A DNA stretch of 64,000 bases from Chloroflexota bacterium (GTDB lineage: Bacteria > Chloroflexota > Anaerolineae > Anaerolineales > Villigracilaceae), in contig JACRBL010000067.1 in the NCBI GenBank assembly GCA_016234485.1, positions 62,001 to 126,000 of the forward strand. Direction: 5' to 3'. The notes beneath the pieces were generated by a model that had not been told where the DNA came from, searched no databases, and was given only the letters and a program-made list of their open reading frames with translations. The position numbers and the translations under genes were made by a program. Below are positions 7,809 through 16,688 of the stretch, piece after piece; the first letter of the stretch is position 1, and each line of letters opens with the position of its first letter.

Positions 7809-9632
7809 TTACATCGTCAATCCCAACTCTTCCAACTTCTCCTTCGTTGGCCAGCCTTTCTCGTCCCAGCCGCGGAGTTGATAGAACTCGGGCAGCATCT
7901 TGTCGAGTTCCACCACCTTGCCCTTGGCGGGACCATCGGGGAGCGGCTCGTGCAACATGCGGTACGGAAGGGTGTCCTCCGTGGAGCCGGCCTTGAGAAC
8001 GAACAAGCGCTCAATGTTGTAGACGCGCTCGGCGGCTTTCATGATCTCTTCGGGCGTGTAACCCGCGCCTGTGGTGAAGTTCATCATCTCGGAGAGTCTC
8101 TGCGGGAAGATCAGGCGATCCTTGCTGAACACGTAACGGATGGCGACGAACACGCACAGCCCCGAAGAGTCAATCAGCGCGAACGCGTCCTCGAAGTGCT
8201 TGACGAGTTCCGCCTTGCCATCGGTCGAAAGCGGATTCTCCTTCACTGGCACGCCGAAGACTTCCTCGTAAGCCACATCGCCTTCCATGTGCGACGCGCC
8301 CTTGTTGGACGTCGCGTACAACAAGCCCATGCCCTGCGAGCCACGCGGGTCATAGCCAGGGAATTCCTGTTTGCGCGTGGTCACCGCGATCTCGGGATGT
8401 CCGTACTTTTCGCACAGGCGATAACTGCCCATCGCGAGATCGTTTCCAAAACCTTCGCGATGCGCCATCTTCTTGATCATGTCGATCATCGCGTCGTGGT
8501 CGCCGAATTTCAGCGGCTGGCCGATCACGCTTTCGGGGATGTAGCCCTTCTCGTACATTTCCATCGCGGCGGCGATCGTCATGCCCGTGCCGATGGTGTC
8601 CATGCCGTATTCATTGCACAGATAATTCGCCTTGACAAGCGCGGCCAGGTCATGCACGCCGCATCCTGAACCGAGCGAGGAGATCGTCTCGTATTCGGGA
8701 CCTTCACCCTTGCCCTTGTACTTGCCATCGGGCACCTCGGTCAACCGTCCGCACGAAAGCGGACAGCGATAGCATGGCGTGTGACGGATCAAATATTGAT
8801 TCTTAAGCGCGTCGCCGTCAATGTTTTTCGTATGCTCAAACGTGCCCTGCTGAAAATTATTGGTCGGGAAAATGCCGAGCGTGTTGGTCACCTGCGGCAC
8901 GTACGACGTTCCGTAAATGCGCATGTTCGAGCCCTTCTTCACATCCGCGCCCACATTCTTGGACGTATCCACGCTCACATCGCGCATGGCGGTCGGGTCG
9001 TGAAGGTCGGGATTTTTATTTCCCATCGCCACCACGGCTTTGAGATTCTTGCTCCCCATCACCGCGCCGACTCCCGAACGCGCCGCGGCGCGATGCTTGT
9101 CGTTCATGATGGCAGCCATCAGCGCGAGATTCTCGCCTGCGGGACCGATACATGCGACGCGCGCCTCGTCAGACGTCTCCGCCTTGAGGATGTCGGTCGT
9201 CTCGTGCGTATCCTTGCCCCAAACATGCGCGGCCGCGCGAACCTCGACGCGGTCCTCGTCCACCCAAACGTAGACTGGCCCTTCGGCCCTGCCCTCGAAG
9301 ATGAACAGGTCGAATCCCGTGCGCTTCATCCAGGTGGGAAACTCGCCGCCCGAATTGGAATGCGCCAGCGCGCCCGTCAGTGGGGACTTGGTGACGACCA
9401 TGTAGCGATTCCCCGTCGGGGCGGGCGTCGCGGTCAACGGTCCCGCCGCGAAGACGAGTTTGTTATCAGGCGAAAGCGGATCCACCTGCGGGTCCACTTC
9501 CTTCGAGATGTACCACATCGCCACGCCGCGTCCGCCAATGAAGTCGCGGCAGACTTGGGGGTCAATGGTCTCGATGGAGGTCGTTTGGGTCGTGAGGTTG
9601 ATGCGTAGTAATCGTCCGTGCCAGCCGTTCAT
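7809..9632 (-). CDS. Aldehyde:ferredoxin oxidoreductase family (tungstopterin) protein
   Basis: The 607-residue cytoplasmic enzyme of the AOR family would oxidise aldehydes or related substrates with ferredoxin, using a bis-pterin tungsten or molybdenum cofactor and a [4Fe-4S] cluster. The N-terminal AOR domain starts MNGWHGRLLRINL. Cluster ligands CYRCPLSC lie near residue 282, and DSSGLC near 490 supplies the distal Cys. The length is normal for the family. AAGGAGA lies 6-8 bases before the ATG. It follows a MoaD-like gene by 34 bases, so the carrier probably serves cofactor sulfuration for this enzyme. The exact substrate cannot be told from sequence. Confidence 0.93.
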   Translation of the reverse strand: MNGWHGRLLRINLTTQTTSIETIDPQVCRDFIGGRGVAMWYISKEVDPQVDPLSPDNKLVFAAGPLTATPAPTGNRYMVVTKSPLTGALAHSNSGGEFPTWMKRTGFDLFIFEGRAEGPVYVWVDEDRVEVRAAAHVWGKDTHETTDILKAETSDEARVACIGPAGENLALMAAIMNDKHRAAARSGVGAVMGSKNLKAVVAMGNKNPDLHDPTAMRDVSVDTSKNVGADVKKGSNMRIYGTSYVPQVTNTLGIFPTNNFQQGTFEHTKNIDGDALKNQYLIRHTPCYRCPLSCGRLTEVPDGKYKGKGEGPEYETISSLGSGCGVHDLAALVKANYLCNEYGMDTIGTGMTIAAAMEMYEKGYIPESVIGQPLKFGDHDAMIDMIKKMAHREGFGNDLAMGSYRLCEKYGHPEIAVTTRKQEFPGYDPRGSQGMGLLYATSNKGASHMEGDVAYEEVFGVPVKENPLSTDGKAELVKHFEDAFALIDSSGLCVFVAIRYVFSKDRLIFPQRLSEMMNFTTGAGYTPEEIMKAAERVYNIERLFVLKAGSTEDTLPYRMLHEPLPDGPAKGKVVELDKMLPEFYQLRGWDEKGWPTKEKLEELGLTM

Positions 9633-9666
9633 GGAATCTCCTTACATTTTATTTTTTACGTTTTAT

Positions 9667-9906
9667 TCATCCTCCCGCAATCGCCGAAAACGCGGCGACA
9701 GTATCGCCTTCGGAGACGGGGGTGTTGAGGTCAACAGTCAAGCCGTTCAGGACGATGACGCTCGTATCGTCCAGTGGAACGCCAAATGGGGTGAGAACCT
9801 GCAAAACAGAGATGCCCGCGGGGGCTTCGAGCTCGATGGTATTTCCAATCGTCCCAGCAGGAAGCAGACTTTGGTAGTTGGCAATCAATTTAACATTAAT
9901 TCGCAT
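9667..9906 (-). CDS. MoaD/ThiS-family sulfur carrier paired with AOR
   Basis: The 79-residue ubiquitin-fold protein ends in the diagnostic Gly-Gly (SAIAGG). Its C-terminal thiocarboxylate would donate sulfur during pterin dithiolene synthesis. It is the first gene of a two-gene operon with AOR. A good minus-strand promoter precedes it (TTGAAG, 17-base spacer, TAGAAT), and the ATG follows the -10 box by 6 bases, so the message is predicted to be leaderless. It is unlike the CysO-like carrier at 18455-18727. A role outside molybdopterin or tungstopterin assembly is possible but less likely here. Confidence 0.88.
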   Translation of the reverse strand: MRINVKLIANYQSLLPAGTIGNTIELEAPAGISVLQVLTPFGVPLDDTSVIVLNGLTVDLNTPVSEGDTVAAFSAIAGG

Positions 9907-9912
9907 GATGTG

Positions 9913-9941
9913 ATTCTAGCAGTCTGCGGGCAAAACTTCAA
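9913..9941 (-). promoter_or_regulatory. Promoter of the MoaD-AOR operon, predicted leaderless
   Basis: On the minus strand TTGAAG (9936-9941) and TAGAAT (9913-9918) are 17 bases apart. The ATG at 9906 begins 6 bases after the -10 box. Confidence 0.7.
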
Positions 9942-10031
9942 TGTGAGAAACATCCTTTTAAATTCTGACGGGAACTTTCAAAGAATCCAAACCGTCAGCA
10001 AAGAAGGAAAGAAATCCCCAAGGAGACTAAC

Positions 10032-10484
10032 ATGAAACGAATCATCCCCTTCCTATTGGCTCTCGCGCTTCTCGCGGCCTGCGCCCCCTCTGCCAGCGAC
10101 CCTAACCAACCCGTCGTCAGCGATGCCCCTACCGCGCCCATAAAATTCGACAACACCATTCCGCGTCCGCAGGATAAAGACCTCCTGCAACAAAACGCCT
10201 TCATCACGTCCACCGACCTGCTCACGATGGAGAGTTTTCCTCTTCAATTCACTCTGGTCGTCAACGGCGACCTGCCCACGCCCTGCAACCATCTGCGCGT
10301 GAACGTCAACCCGCCTGACAAGGAAAACAAAATCCTGATAGACCTGTATTCAGTGGTCGCGCCCGATACGATGTGCGCGGAAGTAATCCAGCCGTTCTCC
10401 GAAAACATCCCCCTCGGCAGTTTCCCCGCAGGGCATTACACGATTTGGATCAATGGGGAGAAGGTGGCGGAGTTTGACGCGTAG
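10032..10484 (+). CDS. Small secreted lipoprotein of unknown function
   Basis: The 150-residue protein has a clear lipoprotein signal: MKR, a hydrophobic core, then LLAAC with the lipidated Cys near residue 17. The mature part has a Ser/Pro/Val linker followed by a beta-rich domain containing LVVNGDLPTPCNHLRV and GHYTIWINGEKV, compatible with an Ig-like or inhibitor-type fold. It would be anchored outside the membrane. GGAGACT lies just before the ATG. Downstream is the convergent YbaK gene. No function can be assigned. Confidence 0.82.
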   Translation: MKRIIPFLLALALLAACAPSASDPNQPVVSDAPTAPIKFDNTIPRPQDKDLLQQNAFITSTDLLTMESFPLQFTLVVNGDLPTPCNHLRVNVNPPDKENKILIDLYSVVAPDTMCAEVIQPFSENIPLGSFPAGHYTIWINGEKVAEFDA

Positions 10485-10500
10485 GGACTTTTCTACGTGT

Positions 10501-10977
10501 CTACGTTTTACCTACCTCCGCGAACCGCGCATTCACCAATTTCGCCAGCACGCCCACGCTGAGTTTGATGTTGAGGCCGCGCTGTCCGCCAGAGACGTTG
10601 ATCTCGCCCAGCGCCTGCGCGGACGAATCGATCACCACCTGAAAGCCTTTGTTGATCAGCGCGAGCGGAGAGATGCCGCCCGCCTGCAACCCAGTCAACG
10701 CTTCGGCCTCCCGCTCGGTGGGAAGAAAGACCTTCTTCTCGCCGAGCGCGGCGGCCAGTTTTTTTAAGTCCACTTCCGAGTCGCCAGGGACGACGACCAG
10801 CAGGGGCTTCTTCGGTTTCTCGCGGGTGACGACGATCGTCTTGAATACGGAGGCCGCCTCCACGTTCAGGATGCGAGCCGTTTCGAGCGCGCCAAGTTTC
10901 TCGGCGGGAACTTCGTAGGCCGTATAGCGAATCTTGCGCGCGTCCAGCAGTCGAGTCACGTTGTTTACGATGGACAT
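10501..10977 (-). CDS. ybaK: YbaK/EbsC-family aminoacyl-tRNA deacylase
   Basis: The 158-residue protein covers the whole YbaK/prolyl-tRNA-editing domain, with VFKTIVV near residue 44 carrying the family lysine, and GGISPLA and NVSGGQRG loops. Family members hydrolyse mischarged tRNA, classically Cys-tRNAPro, in the cytoplasm. A second, more distant member lies at 25554-26030. The start at 10977 is chosen over one 7 codons upstream because GGGAG sits about 5 bases before it. It is divergent from the cyclic-nucleotide-binding gene. Confidence 0.9.
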   Translation of the reverse strand: MSIVNNVTRLLDARKIRYTAYEVPAEKLGALETARILNVEAASVFKTIVVTREKPKKPLLVVVPGDSEVDLKKLAAALGEKKVFLPTEREAEALTGLQAGGISPLALINKGFQVVIDSSAQALGEINVSGGQRGLNIKLSVGVLAKLVNARFAEVGKT

Positions 10978-11027
10978 TTTTTCTCCCGTGCAATACAATG
11001 AGGCGATTTTACATCATCGGAGGCAAA

Positions 11028-11480
11028 ATGATCACCAAGGAATCGCTGGCTAATTTCGACCTGTTCAAAGGGGTTCCCAAAAGCGTATTGGAGGAGGTTG
11101 CCAAACTCTGCGAGGAAGTTTTCGTGCAAAAGGATGGCTACGTTTTCCGCGAAGGAGAGACGGCGAATAAATTGCACCTGCTTGTGAAGGGAAGCATCGC
11201 CCTGCGCGTCAACCTGACCTCGCGGCCGGAATCTGTCACCGTGAGCATTGTCAGCCGCCCAAACCAGACGCTGGGCTGGTCGGGTGTCGTCGCGCCGAAT
11301 CACTACACCGCCTCCGCATTTTGCGACGAAGACAGCCATCTCGTGGCCATTCCTGCTGATAAGTTCATGCAGGTATTGGAGGCGAATCCCGAAGCGGGAT
11401 TCAAGGTGATGCTCCGAATCACCGAGATCATTTCAGACCGTTTGAGGAATAGCAGACAGGCATTGCTAAAGACATTGTAG
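11028..11480 (+). CDS. Cyclic-nucleotide-binding domain protein without DNA-binding domain
   Basis: The 150-residue protein is essentially one CAP-type beta-roll (about 10-130), with GETANKLHLLVKGSIAL as the ligand-pocket region. It has no helix-turn-helix, so it is not a standard CRP/FNR regulator. The canonical RxA phosphate-binding motif is not obvious: TLGWSGVVAPNHYTASA replaces the usual GExALL...RxAT pattern. Nucleotide binding is therefore uncertain. The ATG at 11028 follows GGAGG by 4 bases and is preferred over an upstream in-frame ATG at 10998. Confidence 0.8.
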   Translation: MITKESLANFDLFKGVPKSVLEEVAKLCEEVFVQKDGYVFREGETANKLHLLVKGSIALRVNLTSRPESVTVSIVSRPNQTLGWSGVVAPNHYTASAFCDEDSHLVAIPADKFMQVLEANPEAGFKVMLRITEIISDRLRNSRQALLKTL

Positions 11481-11520
11481 CCCTCACCCCCGGCCCCTCT
11501 CCCACTTTGGGAGAGGGGGG
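11481..11520. repeat. R5-type palindrome (CCCTCTCCC ... GGGAGAGGG)
   Basis: CCCTCACCCCCGGCCCCTCTCCC is followed by its near-complement GGGAGAGGGGGG. Its G-rich arm lies immediately before the next gene and may provide its ribosome-binding purines. Confidence 0.8.
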
Positions 11521-11530
11521 AAAGGCGAAG

Positions 11531-11884
11531 ATGAGCAACGAACAGGAACGACTTAAACGTTTACGCGAGCGGCAGTTGACCGACCGCGACCCGCTCGTGA
11601 AGCAGAGGGAATTTCAGCGCACGACCGCACAAAAGGAACGCAAGGCCAGCAAGAAGCGCTACACGCTTGGCGAGGCCTGGCGGACGATCCCCCACATTTA
11701 CCGCAGTCCGTTCACCGGGTTGGTGTTTGGCGTGGGCGTGATGGTTGTTTTACCGATCCTCTGGGATTCGGAATGGGCGTTTTGGGTGGCCGTGGGCGTG
11801 ACGGTGTTCGCCATCATCCTCGGCCTTGTCGCTGGCCGCGCCCAGGACATCCGCGACGAACTGCGCGACGCGATCAAACACTAA
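11531..11884 (+). CDS. Small membrane protein of unknown function
   Basis: The 117-residue protein has a charged, helical N-terminal half (about 1-55, Lys/Arg/Glu-rich) and two adjacent membrane helices at about 62-80 and 85-104. A short polar tail ends in DAIKH. It follows the cyclic-nucleotide gene in the same direction, separated by an R5 repeat. An in-frame ATG lies 24 bases upstream inside the repeat, but the start at MSNEQE is more credible after the purine-rich stretch. No family is recognised. Confidence 0.7.
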   Translation: MSNEQERLKRLRERQLTDRDPLVKQREFQRTTAQKERKASKKRYTLGEAWRTIPHIYRSPFTGLVFGVGVMVVLPILWDSEWAFWVAVGVTVFAIILGLVAGRAQDIRDELRDAIKH

Positions 11885-11904
11885 CCTATCTCCATCATTT
11901 TCAC

Positions 11905-11941
11905 AAACCAGGTTTCAGCCACGCATCCTGAAACCTGGTTT
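11905..11941 (+). terminator. Intrinsic terminator after the small membrane protein gene
   Basis: AAACCAGGTTTCAG pairs with CTGAAACCTGGTTT. A similar stem is used at 31600-31632. Confidence 0.75.
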
Positions 11942-11945
11942 GCGT

Positions 11946-11951
11946 TACAAT
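11946..11951 (+). promoter_or_regulatory. -10 box of the (p)ppGpp synthetase gene
   Basis: TACAAT ends 7 bases before the ATG at 11959. No Shine-Dalgarno sequence is present. Confidence 0.5.
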
Positions 11952-11958
11952 GATTGCC

Positions 11959-14181
11959 ATGAAAACAGCCCTCGATATCCCCGTCATCGAAGACCTGCTC
12001 AAAGCGCTACCCGACACCTACTCCGTCGCGGATCGCGAACTGGTGGCGCGCGCTTATCGAGTGGCAGAAGAGGCACACGCCGAACAAAAGCGCGTCTCGG
12101 GCGAACCGTATGTGACTCACTGCATCGCGGTGGCGCGCATCCTTTCGGACTTGAGTGTGCCGCCCGAGGTGGTGGCCGCGGGATTGCTCCACGACACGGT
12201 GGAAGATACGCATATCACGCTGGACGATCTCCGCGTCGACTTCGGCGAGACGATTGCCACGCTCGTGGACGGCGTGACCAAGCTGACGAAACTGCCGCGC
12301 GTTTCGCGCGACGACCAGCACGCCGAAGAGAAAAATGACGGCTCCACCTCGGATGGGACAGCGGACGCGGCGCGTCAACGCAAGCGCAAACAGGATCTGG
12401 CGTCGGAAACGCTCCGCAAAACCTTCCTCGCCATGGGCGAAGACGTGCGCGTCGTCCTCATCAAACTGGCCGACCGCCTGCACAACATGAAAACCCTCGG
12501 TCACATGCCCGAAGCCAAGCGCAGGCGTATCGCCCAACAGACTCTTGATATTTTTGCGCCGCTCGCCAACCGCCTGGGCATCTGGCAAATGAAGTGGGAA
12601 CTCGAAGACCTGTCCTTCCGCTATACCAACCCTGAAAAATATCGCGAAATTGCCGACCAACTGGCCGAACGCCGTCCCGACCGAGAGGCCAGCATCACGT
12701 CCATTATTGAAGCGATTCGTGGAATGCTCGAAAAGCACGGCATCAAAGTCGAGGCAAGCGGGCGACCAAAGCACATTTATTCCATCTACAAAAAAATGAT
12801 CCGCAAGGATAAGCCCTTTGAACTCGTGCGCGACATCCGCGCCGTGCGCCTCATCGTCCCCGACATTCCGGCGTGTTACGCCACGATGGGCCTGATCCAC
12901 ACTTCCTGGCGTCCGCTCTCGGGCGAGTTCGATGACTACATCGCCGCGCCGAAGGACAATTTTTACCAGTCTCTGCACACGGCGGTCATCTTCGACGATG
13001 GCAGGCCGGTGGAGGTGCAGATCCGCACTTCAGAGATGAATCAAAACGCGGAGTTGGGCATCGCCGCGCACTGGCGTTACAAGGAAGGCAAAGCGCGCGA
13101 CATGGCCTTCGAGCAACACGTGGCCTGGCTGCGCGCCATGATGGATTGGAAACATGACGTGGAAGACGCGCAGGAATTTGTGGACGGGATGAAGTCCGAC
13201 GTGTTCATGGATCGCGTCTACATCTTCACGCCGAAAGGCGACATCATTGACCTGCCGGCGGGTTCCACGCCGATTGATTTTGCGTATCACGTCCACACCG
13301 ACATCGGTCATCGTTGCCGCGGCGCGAAAGTGAACGGGAAACTCGTCCCGTTGGATCAGGCCTTGAAAACGAGCGACCAGGTCGAGGTCCTGACGGCGAA
13401 GCGAGGCGGGCCGAGTCGCGACTGGCTAAACGTCAATCTCGGCCTCGTCCGCACACAGCGAGCGCGGTCAAAAATCCGAGCGTGGTTTAAGAAGGAAGAT
13501 TACGAAAAGAATCTTTCATCGGGACGCGACCTGCTCGAGCGTGAACTTCATCGGCTGGGGATGGGCGAGATCAACTTCGAGACGCTTGGCCGCAACATGG
13601 GCTACAAGCAACCCGACGAAATGTACGAGGATATCGGTTGCGGTGACCTTTCGCTGAGTCGCATCGTCAACTTCCTGTCCGAGTCGCAGGATGGCAATGA
13701 CCTGCTCGAGGCGGCCGCACCCACCAGCGAGGCGGTGTCCACAGAATCAATCAACGTGGTTGGCTTGAAGGGTTTGCTGACGACGATGGCGAAATGTTGT
13801 AACCCCACGCCTGGCGACCAGATCATCGGATTCATCACGCGCGGACGCGGCGCGTCCATCCACCGACAGGATTGCCCCAACATCCTACGCATCATTGACC
13901 GCGAGCGGCTGGTGCGCGTCTCGTGGGGCGAGCACGTGCGGACGTATTCCGTCCCGATCAAAATCTCGGCCTATGATCGCACGGGTCTGATGGGCGACAT
14001 TTCCAATCTGCTGAACACCGAAGGCGTGAACATCGCCGACGTGGGCGTGAAGGTGGCCGACGGCATGGCCGACCTGCGCCTGATCGTGGAAGTGAAGGAC
14101 ATCAAGCAGTTGAGCCGCATTTTGACGCGGATCGAAAATATTTCGAATGTGCTGGAAGCGCAGAGGGTGAAGCCGGGGTGA
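11959..14181 (+). CDS. rel: Bifunctional (p)ppGpp synthetase/hydrolase (Rel/SpoT family)
   Basis: The 740-residue enzyme makes and degrades the alarmone (p)ppGpp in the stringent response. Domains run in the usual order: an HD hydrolase (about 25-195) with LLHDTVEDT, a synthetase (about 235-350) with RDIRAVRLIV and DDYIAAPKDNFYQSLHT, a TGS domain (about 405-465) with IFTPKGDIIDLPAGSTPIDF, a zinc-finger-like region with KCCNPTPGD, and a C-terminal ACT domain. The intact HD box suggests hydrolase activity is kept. A hydrophilic Asp/Ser-rich insertion (near 125-150) lies in the HD region. The ATG at 11959 is chosen because of the TACAAT box just upstream. Confidence 0.95.
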   Translation: MKTALDIPVIEDLLKALPDTYSVADRELVARAYRVAEEAHAEQKRVSGEPYVTHCIAVARILSDLSVPPEVVAAGLLHDTVEDTHITLDDLRVDFGETIATLVDGVTKLTKLPRVSRDDQHAEEKNDGSTSDGTADAARQRKRKQDLASETLRKTFLAMGEDVRVVLIKLADRLHNMKTLGHMPEAKRRRIAQQTLDIFAPLANRLGIWQMKWELEDLSFRYTNPEKYREIADQLAERRPDREASITSIIEAIRGMLEKHGIKVEASGRPKHIYSIYKKMIRKDKPFELVRDIRAVRLIVPDIPACYATMGLIHTSWRPLSGEFDDYIAAPKDNFYQSLHTAVIFDDGRPVEVQIRTSEMNQNAELGIAAHWRYKEGKARDMAFEQHVAWLRAMMDWKHDVEDAQEFVDGMKSDVFMDRVYIFTPKGDIIDLPAGSTPIDFAYHVHTDIGHRCRGAKVNGKLVPLDQALKTSDQVEVLTAKRGGPSRDWLNVNLGLVRTQRARSKIRAWFKKEDYEKNLSSGRDLLERELHRLGMGEINFETLGRNMGYKQPDEMYEDIGCGDLSLSRIVNFLSESQDGNDLLEAAAPTSEAVSTESINVVGLKGLLTTMAKCCNPTPGDQIIGFITRGRGASIHRQDCPNILRIIDRERLVRVSWGEHVRTYSVPIKISAYDRTGLMGDISNLLNTEGVNIADVGVKVADGMADLRLIVEVKDIKQLSRILTRIENISNVLEAQRVKPG

Positions 14182-14263
14182 GGCAGTGGGCAGTTTTCAG
14201 TAATCAGTGAGTAGTTTTTAACAAGCAATTTATTTACTCCCTTTTCGCCGAAGGATTTTTTTC
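14182..14263. repeat. Low-complexity CAGT-rich spacer repeat
   Basis: GGCAGTGGGCAGTTTTCAG and TAATCAGTGAGTAGT resemble dispersed intergenic repeats. The last 20 bases hold the AAGGA ribosome-binding site of the next gene. Confidence 0.4.
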
Positions 14264-15151
14264 ATGTCACGCTCCCGACTCTTCCCCACCATCTCGGCCC
14301 TCTTCTCCGTCGTCATCTGGGGCGCGACCTTTGTCGCCACCAAGATCGCACTGACGGAAGTCTCGCCCGCGACGATCATCTGGATCCGCTTCGGGATCGG
14401 CGTTCTCATCCTTGGCGCGACGGTTCTAGCGCGGCGACAGTTCGCCATCCCTGCCGCGAGCGATCTGGGGATGCTGGCCTTGCTTGGCTTTGTCGGCGTA
14501 ACGTTCCATCAATGGTTGCAGGCCACGGGACTCCAGACAACGCGCGCCACAAACACAGCCTGGATCGTGGCGACCATTCCCGTTTTCACCGCCCTGCTCG
14601 GTTGGCTATTCCTAAAAGAAAAAATGGGATGGTTCCGCGTGGGCGGAATTGCGGTTGCCGCGTTCGGCGTGTTGTTGATCGTCAGCGACGGGAATCTGGC
14701 TTCGCTGTTCACGGGCGGATTCGGCGCGATCGGCGACCTGTTGATTCTCATCAGCGCGCTCAATTGGGCGGTGTACACCATCCTCTCGCGGCGCGAGTTG
14801 GCGCGTCACCCCGCGGCGCGGATGATGTTCTACGTGATGCTCTTCGGCTGGCTATTCACCTGCATTTGGATTTTCACCATCGGGCCAGGCCTGGGCGAAA
14901 TCCCCGCGCTGACATTCAAAGGTTGGATGGCGATCCTGGCGCTTGGCATCTTTGGTTCGGGCTTCGCCTACATTGCCTGGTACGACGCGTTGCAGGAAAT
15001 CCCGGCTTCGCAGTTGGGAGTCTTCATTAACATCGAGCCGCTCATCACGACCATTCTGGCCGCGTGGATGATCAACGAGCCGATCACGTTAATCACCCTC
15101 ATCGGCGGCGCGATCATTATTTTTGGGGTGTGGCTGGTCAATCGGGGGTAG
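14264..15151 (+). CDS. EamA-family (DMT superfamily) exporter
   Basis: The 295-residue inner-membrane protein is predicted to have ten helices in two homologous EamA halves, the first starting LFSVVIWGATFVATK and the second near residue 155 (IGDLLILISALNWAVYTIL). Members export amino acids, nucleobases or other small metabolites; the substrate is unknown here. Length is normal. AAGGA precedes the ATG by about 9 bases. Short repeats flank it on both sides, so it is probably a single-gene unit. Confidence 0.9.
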   Translation: MSRSRLFPTISALFSVVIWGATFVATKIALTEVSPATIIWIRFGIGVLILGATVLARRQFAIPAASDLGMLALLGFVGVTFHQWLQATGLQTTRATNTAWIVATIPVFTALLGWLFLKEKMGWFRVGGIAVAAFGVLLIVSDGNLASLFTGGFGAIGDLLILISALNWAVYTILSRRELARHPAARMMFYVMLFGWLFTCIWIFTIGPGLGEIPALTFKGWMAILALGIFGSGFAYIAWYDALQEIPASQLGVFINIEPLITTILAAWMINEPITLITLIGGAIIIFGVWLVNRG

Positions 15152-15157
15152 TCAAGT

Positions 15158-15242
15158 GGTCGCTTAGTCTGATAGTCGCTTAGTCTGATGGTCGGTTACA
15201 GACCATGAGACCAGGCGACTATCAGACCATGAGACTAGCCAA
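15158..15242. repeat. R8 inverted repeat (TAGTCTGATAGTCG / CGACTATCAGACCATGAGACTA)
   Basis: Two arms of reiterated TAGTC(T/G)GATGGTCG units face each other between the convergent EamA and cysM genes. It can form a long hairpin and may also end transcription from both sides. Confidence 0.7.
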
Positions 15243-16658
15243 CTAAATCTTTCCCGCTACGTAATCCAAAACATCAATCTTCGTCAAAATTCCGATCGGC
15301 TTGCTGTGTTCCACCACGATCAACGCGTAGCCCGCGGTGAGCGAAGGCATGGACTCTTCCAGCGAGGCCTCGGGTGGAAAGACCGCGCCCGCGTTTTGCA
15401 CGAGCGAGTCAATCGCTTCATCGTGGCTGTGACCGTCGTGTTTTTCCAGCATGTGATTCAACAAGTCCACTTCCTCGAGCAGACCAGCCAGCGCCCCATC
15501 CGCGCCGACGACGGGCATTTGCGAGACGCCGTGCTGATGCATCACCGTCACCACCTTGCGGATAGAATCGCCCAGCGTGGCGGTGTGCAGGGTCTTGTTC
15601 GGTTTGGCGAGCAAAAGATCGCCGAGGGTCATCTCACCAAACTCTGTCGCAAGGAATCCAAACTCGCGCATCCATTTGTCATCGTAAAATTTCGAGAGAT
15701 AGCGCGAACCCGAATCGGGGAAGATAACCACGGGCAGGCGATCGGCTGAAAGTTTGCGACAATATTTCACCGCGCCTGCCATCGCCGAGCCAGACGAACC
15801 GCCCGCGAAGATTCCCTCCTGGCGCACCAACTGCCGCGCCCACAAAAATGACTCGCGGTCGCCCGCGCGCTCGATCCAATCCACCACGCTCAGGTCGGTG
15901 GCGGACGGCAAAAAGTCCTCGCCGATGCCTTCCACTTTGTAGGTCTTCGGGTACGCGCCCTCGGGAATTTTTCCGTTGTTCTGCCAAATCTCGGTCAGGA
16001 TGGAACCTTCGATGTCCACACCCACAATTTTGATGTTGGGATTCTTCGACTTAAGATAGCGCCCGACTCCGCTGATCGTTCCCCCCGTCCCCATGCCTAT
16101 GATGACGTCGGTCACGCGACCTTCGGTCTGCTCCCACAACTCCGGCCCGGTGCTCATCTCGTGCGTTTTCGGGTTGTCGGGATTGTGGTACTGGTTCGCC
16201 AAAATCGCGTTGGGCGTTTCACGGACAAATCGCTTCGCCACCTCATAATACGAGCGCGGGTCTTCAGGCGCGACCGCCGTCGGCGTGATGACCACCTTCG
16301 CGCCATACGCGCGCAGGAGCAGAATCTTCTCATTGCTCATCTTATCGGGCATGACGAAGATGGTCTTGTAACCCTTCAACGCCGCCGCGATCGCGAGACC
16401 GACGCCCGTGTTGCCAGATGTGGCCTCCACGATCGTCCCGCCGGGGACGAGTTCCCCGCGCCACTCGGCCCCCTCGATGATGTTCGCGCCGACGCGATCC
16501 TTCACCGACCCGCCTGGATTCATAAATTCCAGTTTCGCGTAAAGTGGACAGGGCAGGTCGTGCGCGATCCGTCCTAAGCGGACAAGGGGGGTGTTGCCGA
16601 TTGCCCCGAGGATATTATTAAATACACGTTTGTTATTGGATTCAGATAAACCTGTCAT
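15243..16658 (-). CDS. cysM: Cysteine synthase / cystathionine beta-synthase-like PLP enzyme with CBS pair
   Basis: The 471-residue enzyme has a fold-type II PLP domain (about 10-330) with the Schiff-base lysine in MNPGGSVKDRVG and the EATSGNTG phosphate or substrate loop. Two CBS domains follow (about 345-465). The same architecture is found in cystathionine beta-synthases. Because it sits with a CysO-like carrier and a MoeB-rhodanese gene, a cysteine synthase using a protein thiocarboxylate as sulfur donor is the best guess. The CBS pair may sense an adenosyl ligand. AAAGGAG precedes the ATG. The reaction is inferred from context. Confidence 0.9.
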   Translation of the reverse strand: MTGLSESNNKRVFNNILGAIGNTPLVRLGRIAHDLPCPLYAKLEFMNPGGSVKDRVGANIIEGAEWRGELVPGGTIVEATSGNTGVGLAIAAALKGYKTIFVMPDKMSNEKILLLRAYGAKVVITPTAVAPEDPRSYYEVAKRFVRETPNAILANQYHNPDNPKTHEMSTGPELWEQTEGRVTDVIIGMGTGGTISGVGRYLKSKNPNIKIVGVDIEGSILTEIWQNNGKIPEGAYPKTYKVEGIGEDFLPSATDLSVVDWIERAGDRESFLWARQLVRQEGIFAGGSSGSAMAGAVKYCRKLSADRLPVVIFPDSGSRYLSKFYDDKWMREFGFLATEFGEMTLGDLLLAKPNKTLHTATLGDSIRKVVTVMHQHGVSQMPVVGADGALAGLLEEVDLLNHMLEKHDGHSHDEAIDSLVQNAGAVFPPEASLEESMPSLTAGYALIVVEHSKPIGILTKIDVLDYVAGKI

Positions 16659-16688
16659 TTGTTCTCCTTTGGTGGAGCGTATTTTACT

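Noticed and set aside
11028-11480. CRP/FNR transcription factor
   Set aside because: The protein stops after the beta-roll and has no helix-turn-helix.
12007-12978. Long open frame on the minus strand opposite the (p)ppGpp gene
   Set aside because: It mirrors the codon structure of a clear Rel/SpoT gene in GC-rich DNA and shows no family resemblance of its own.
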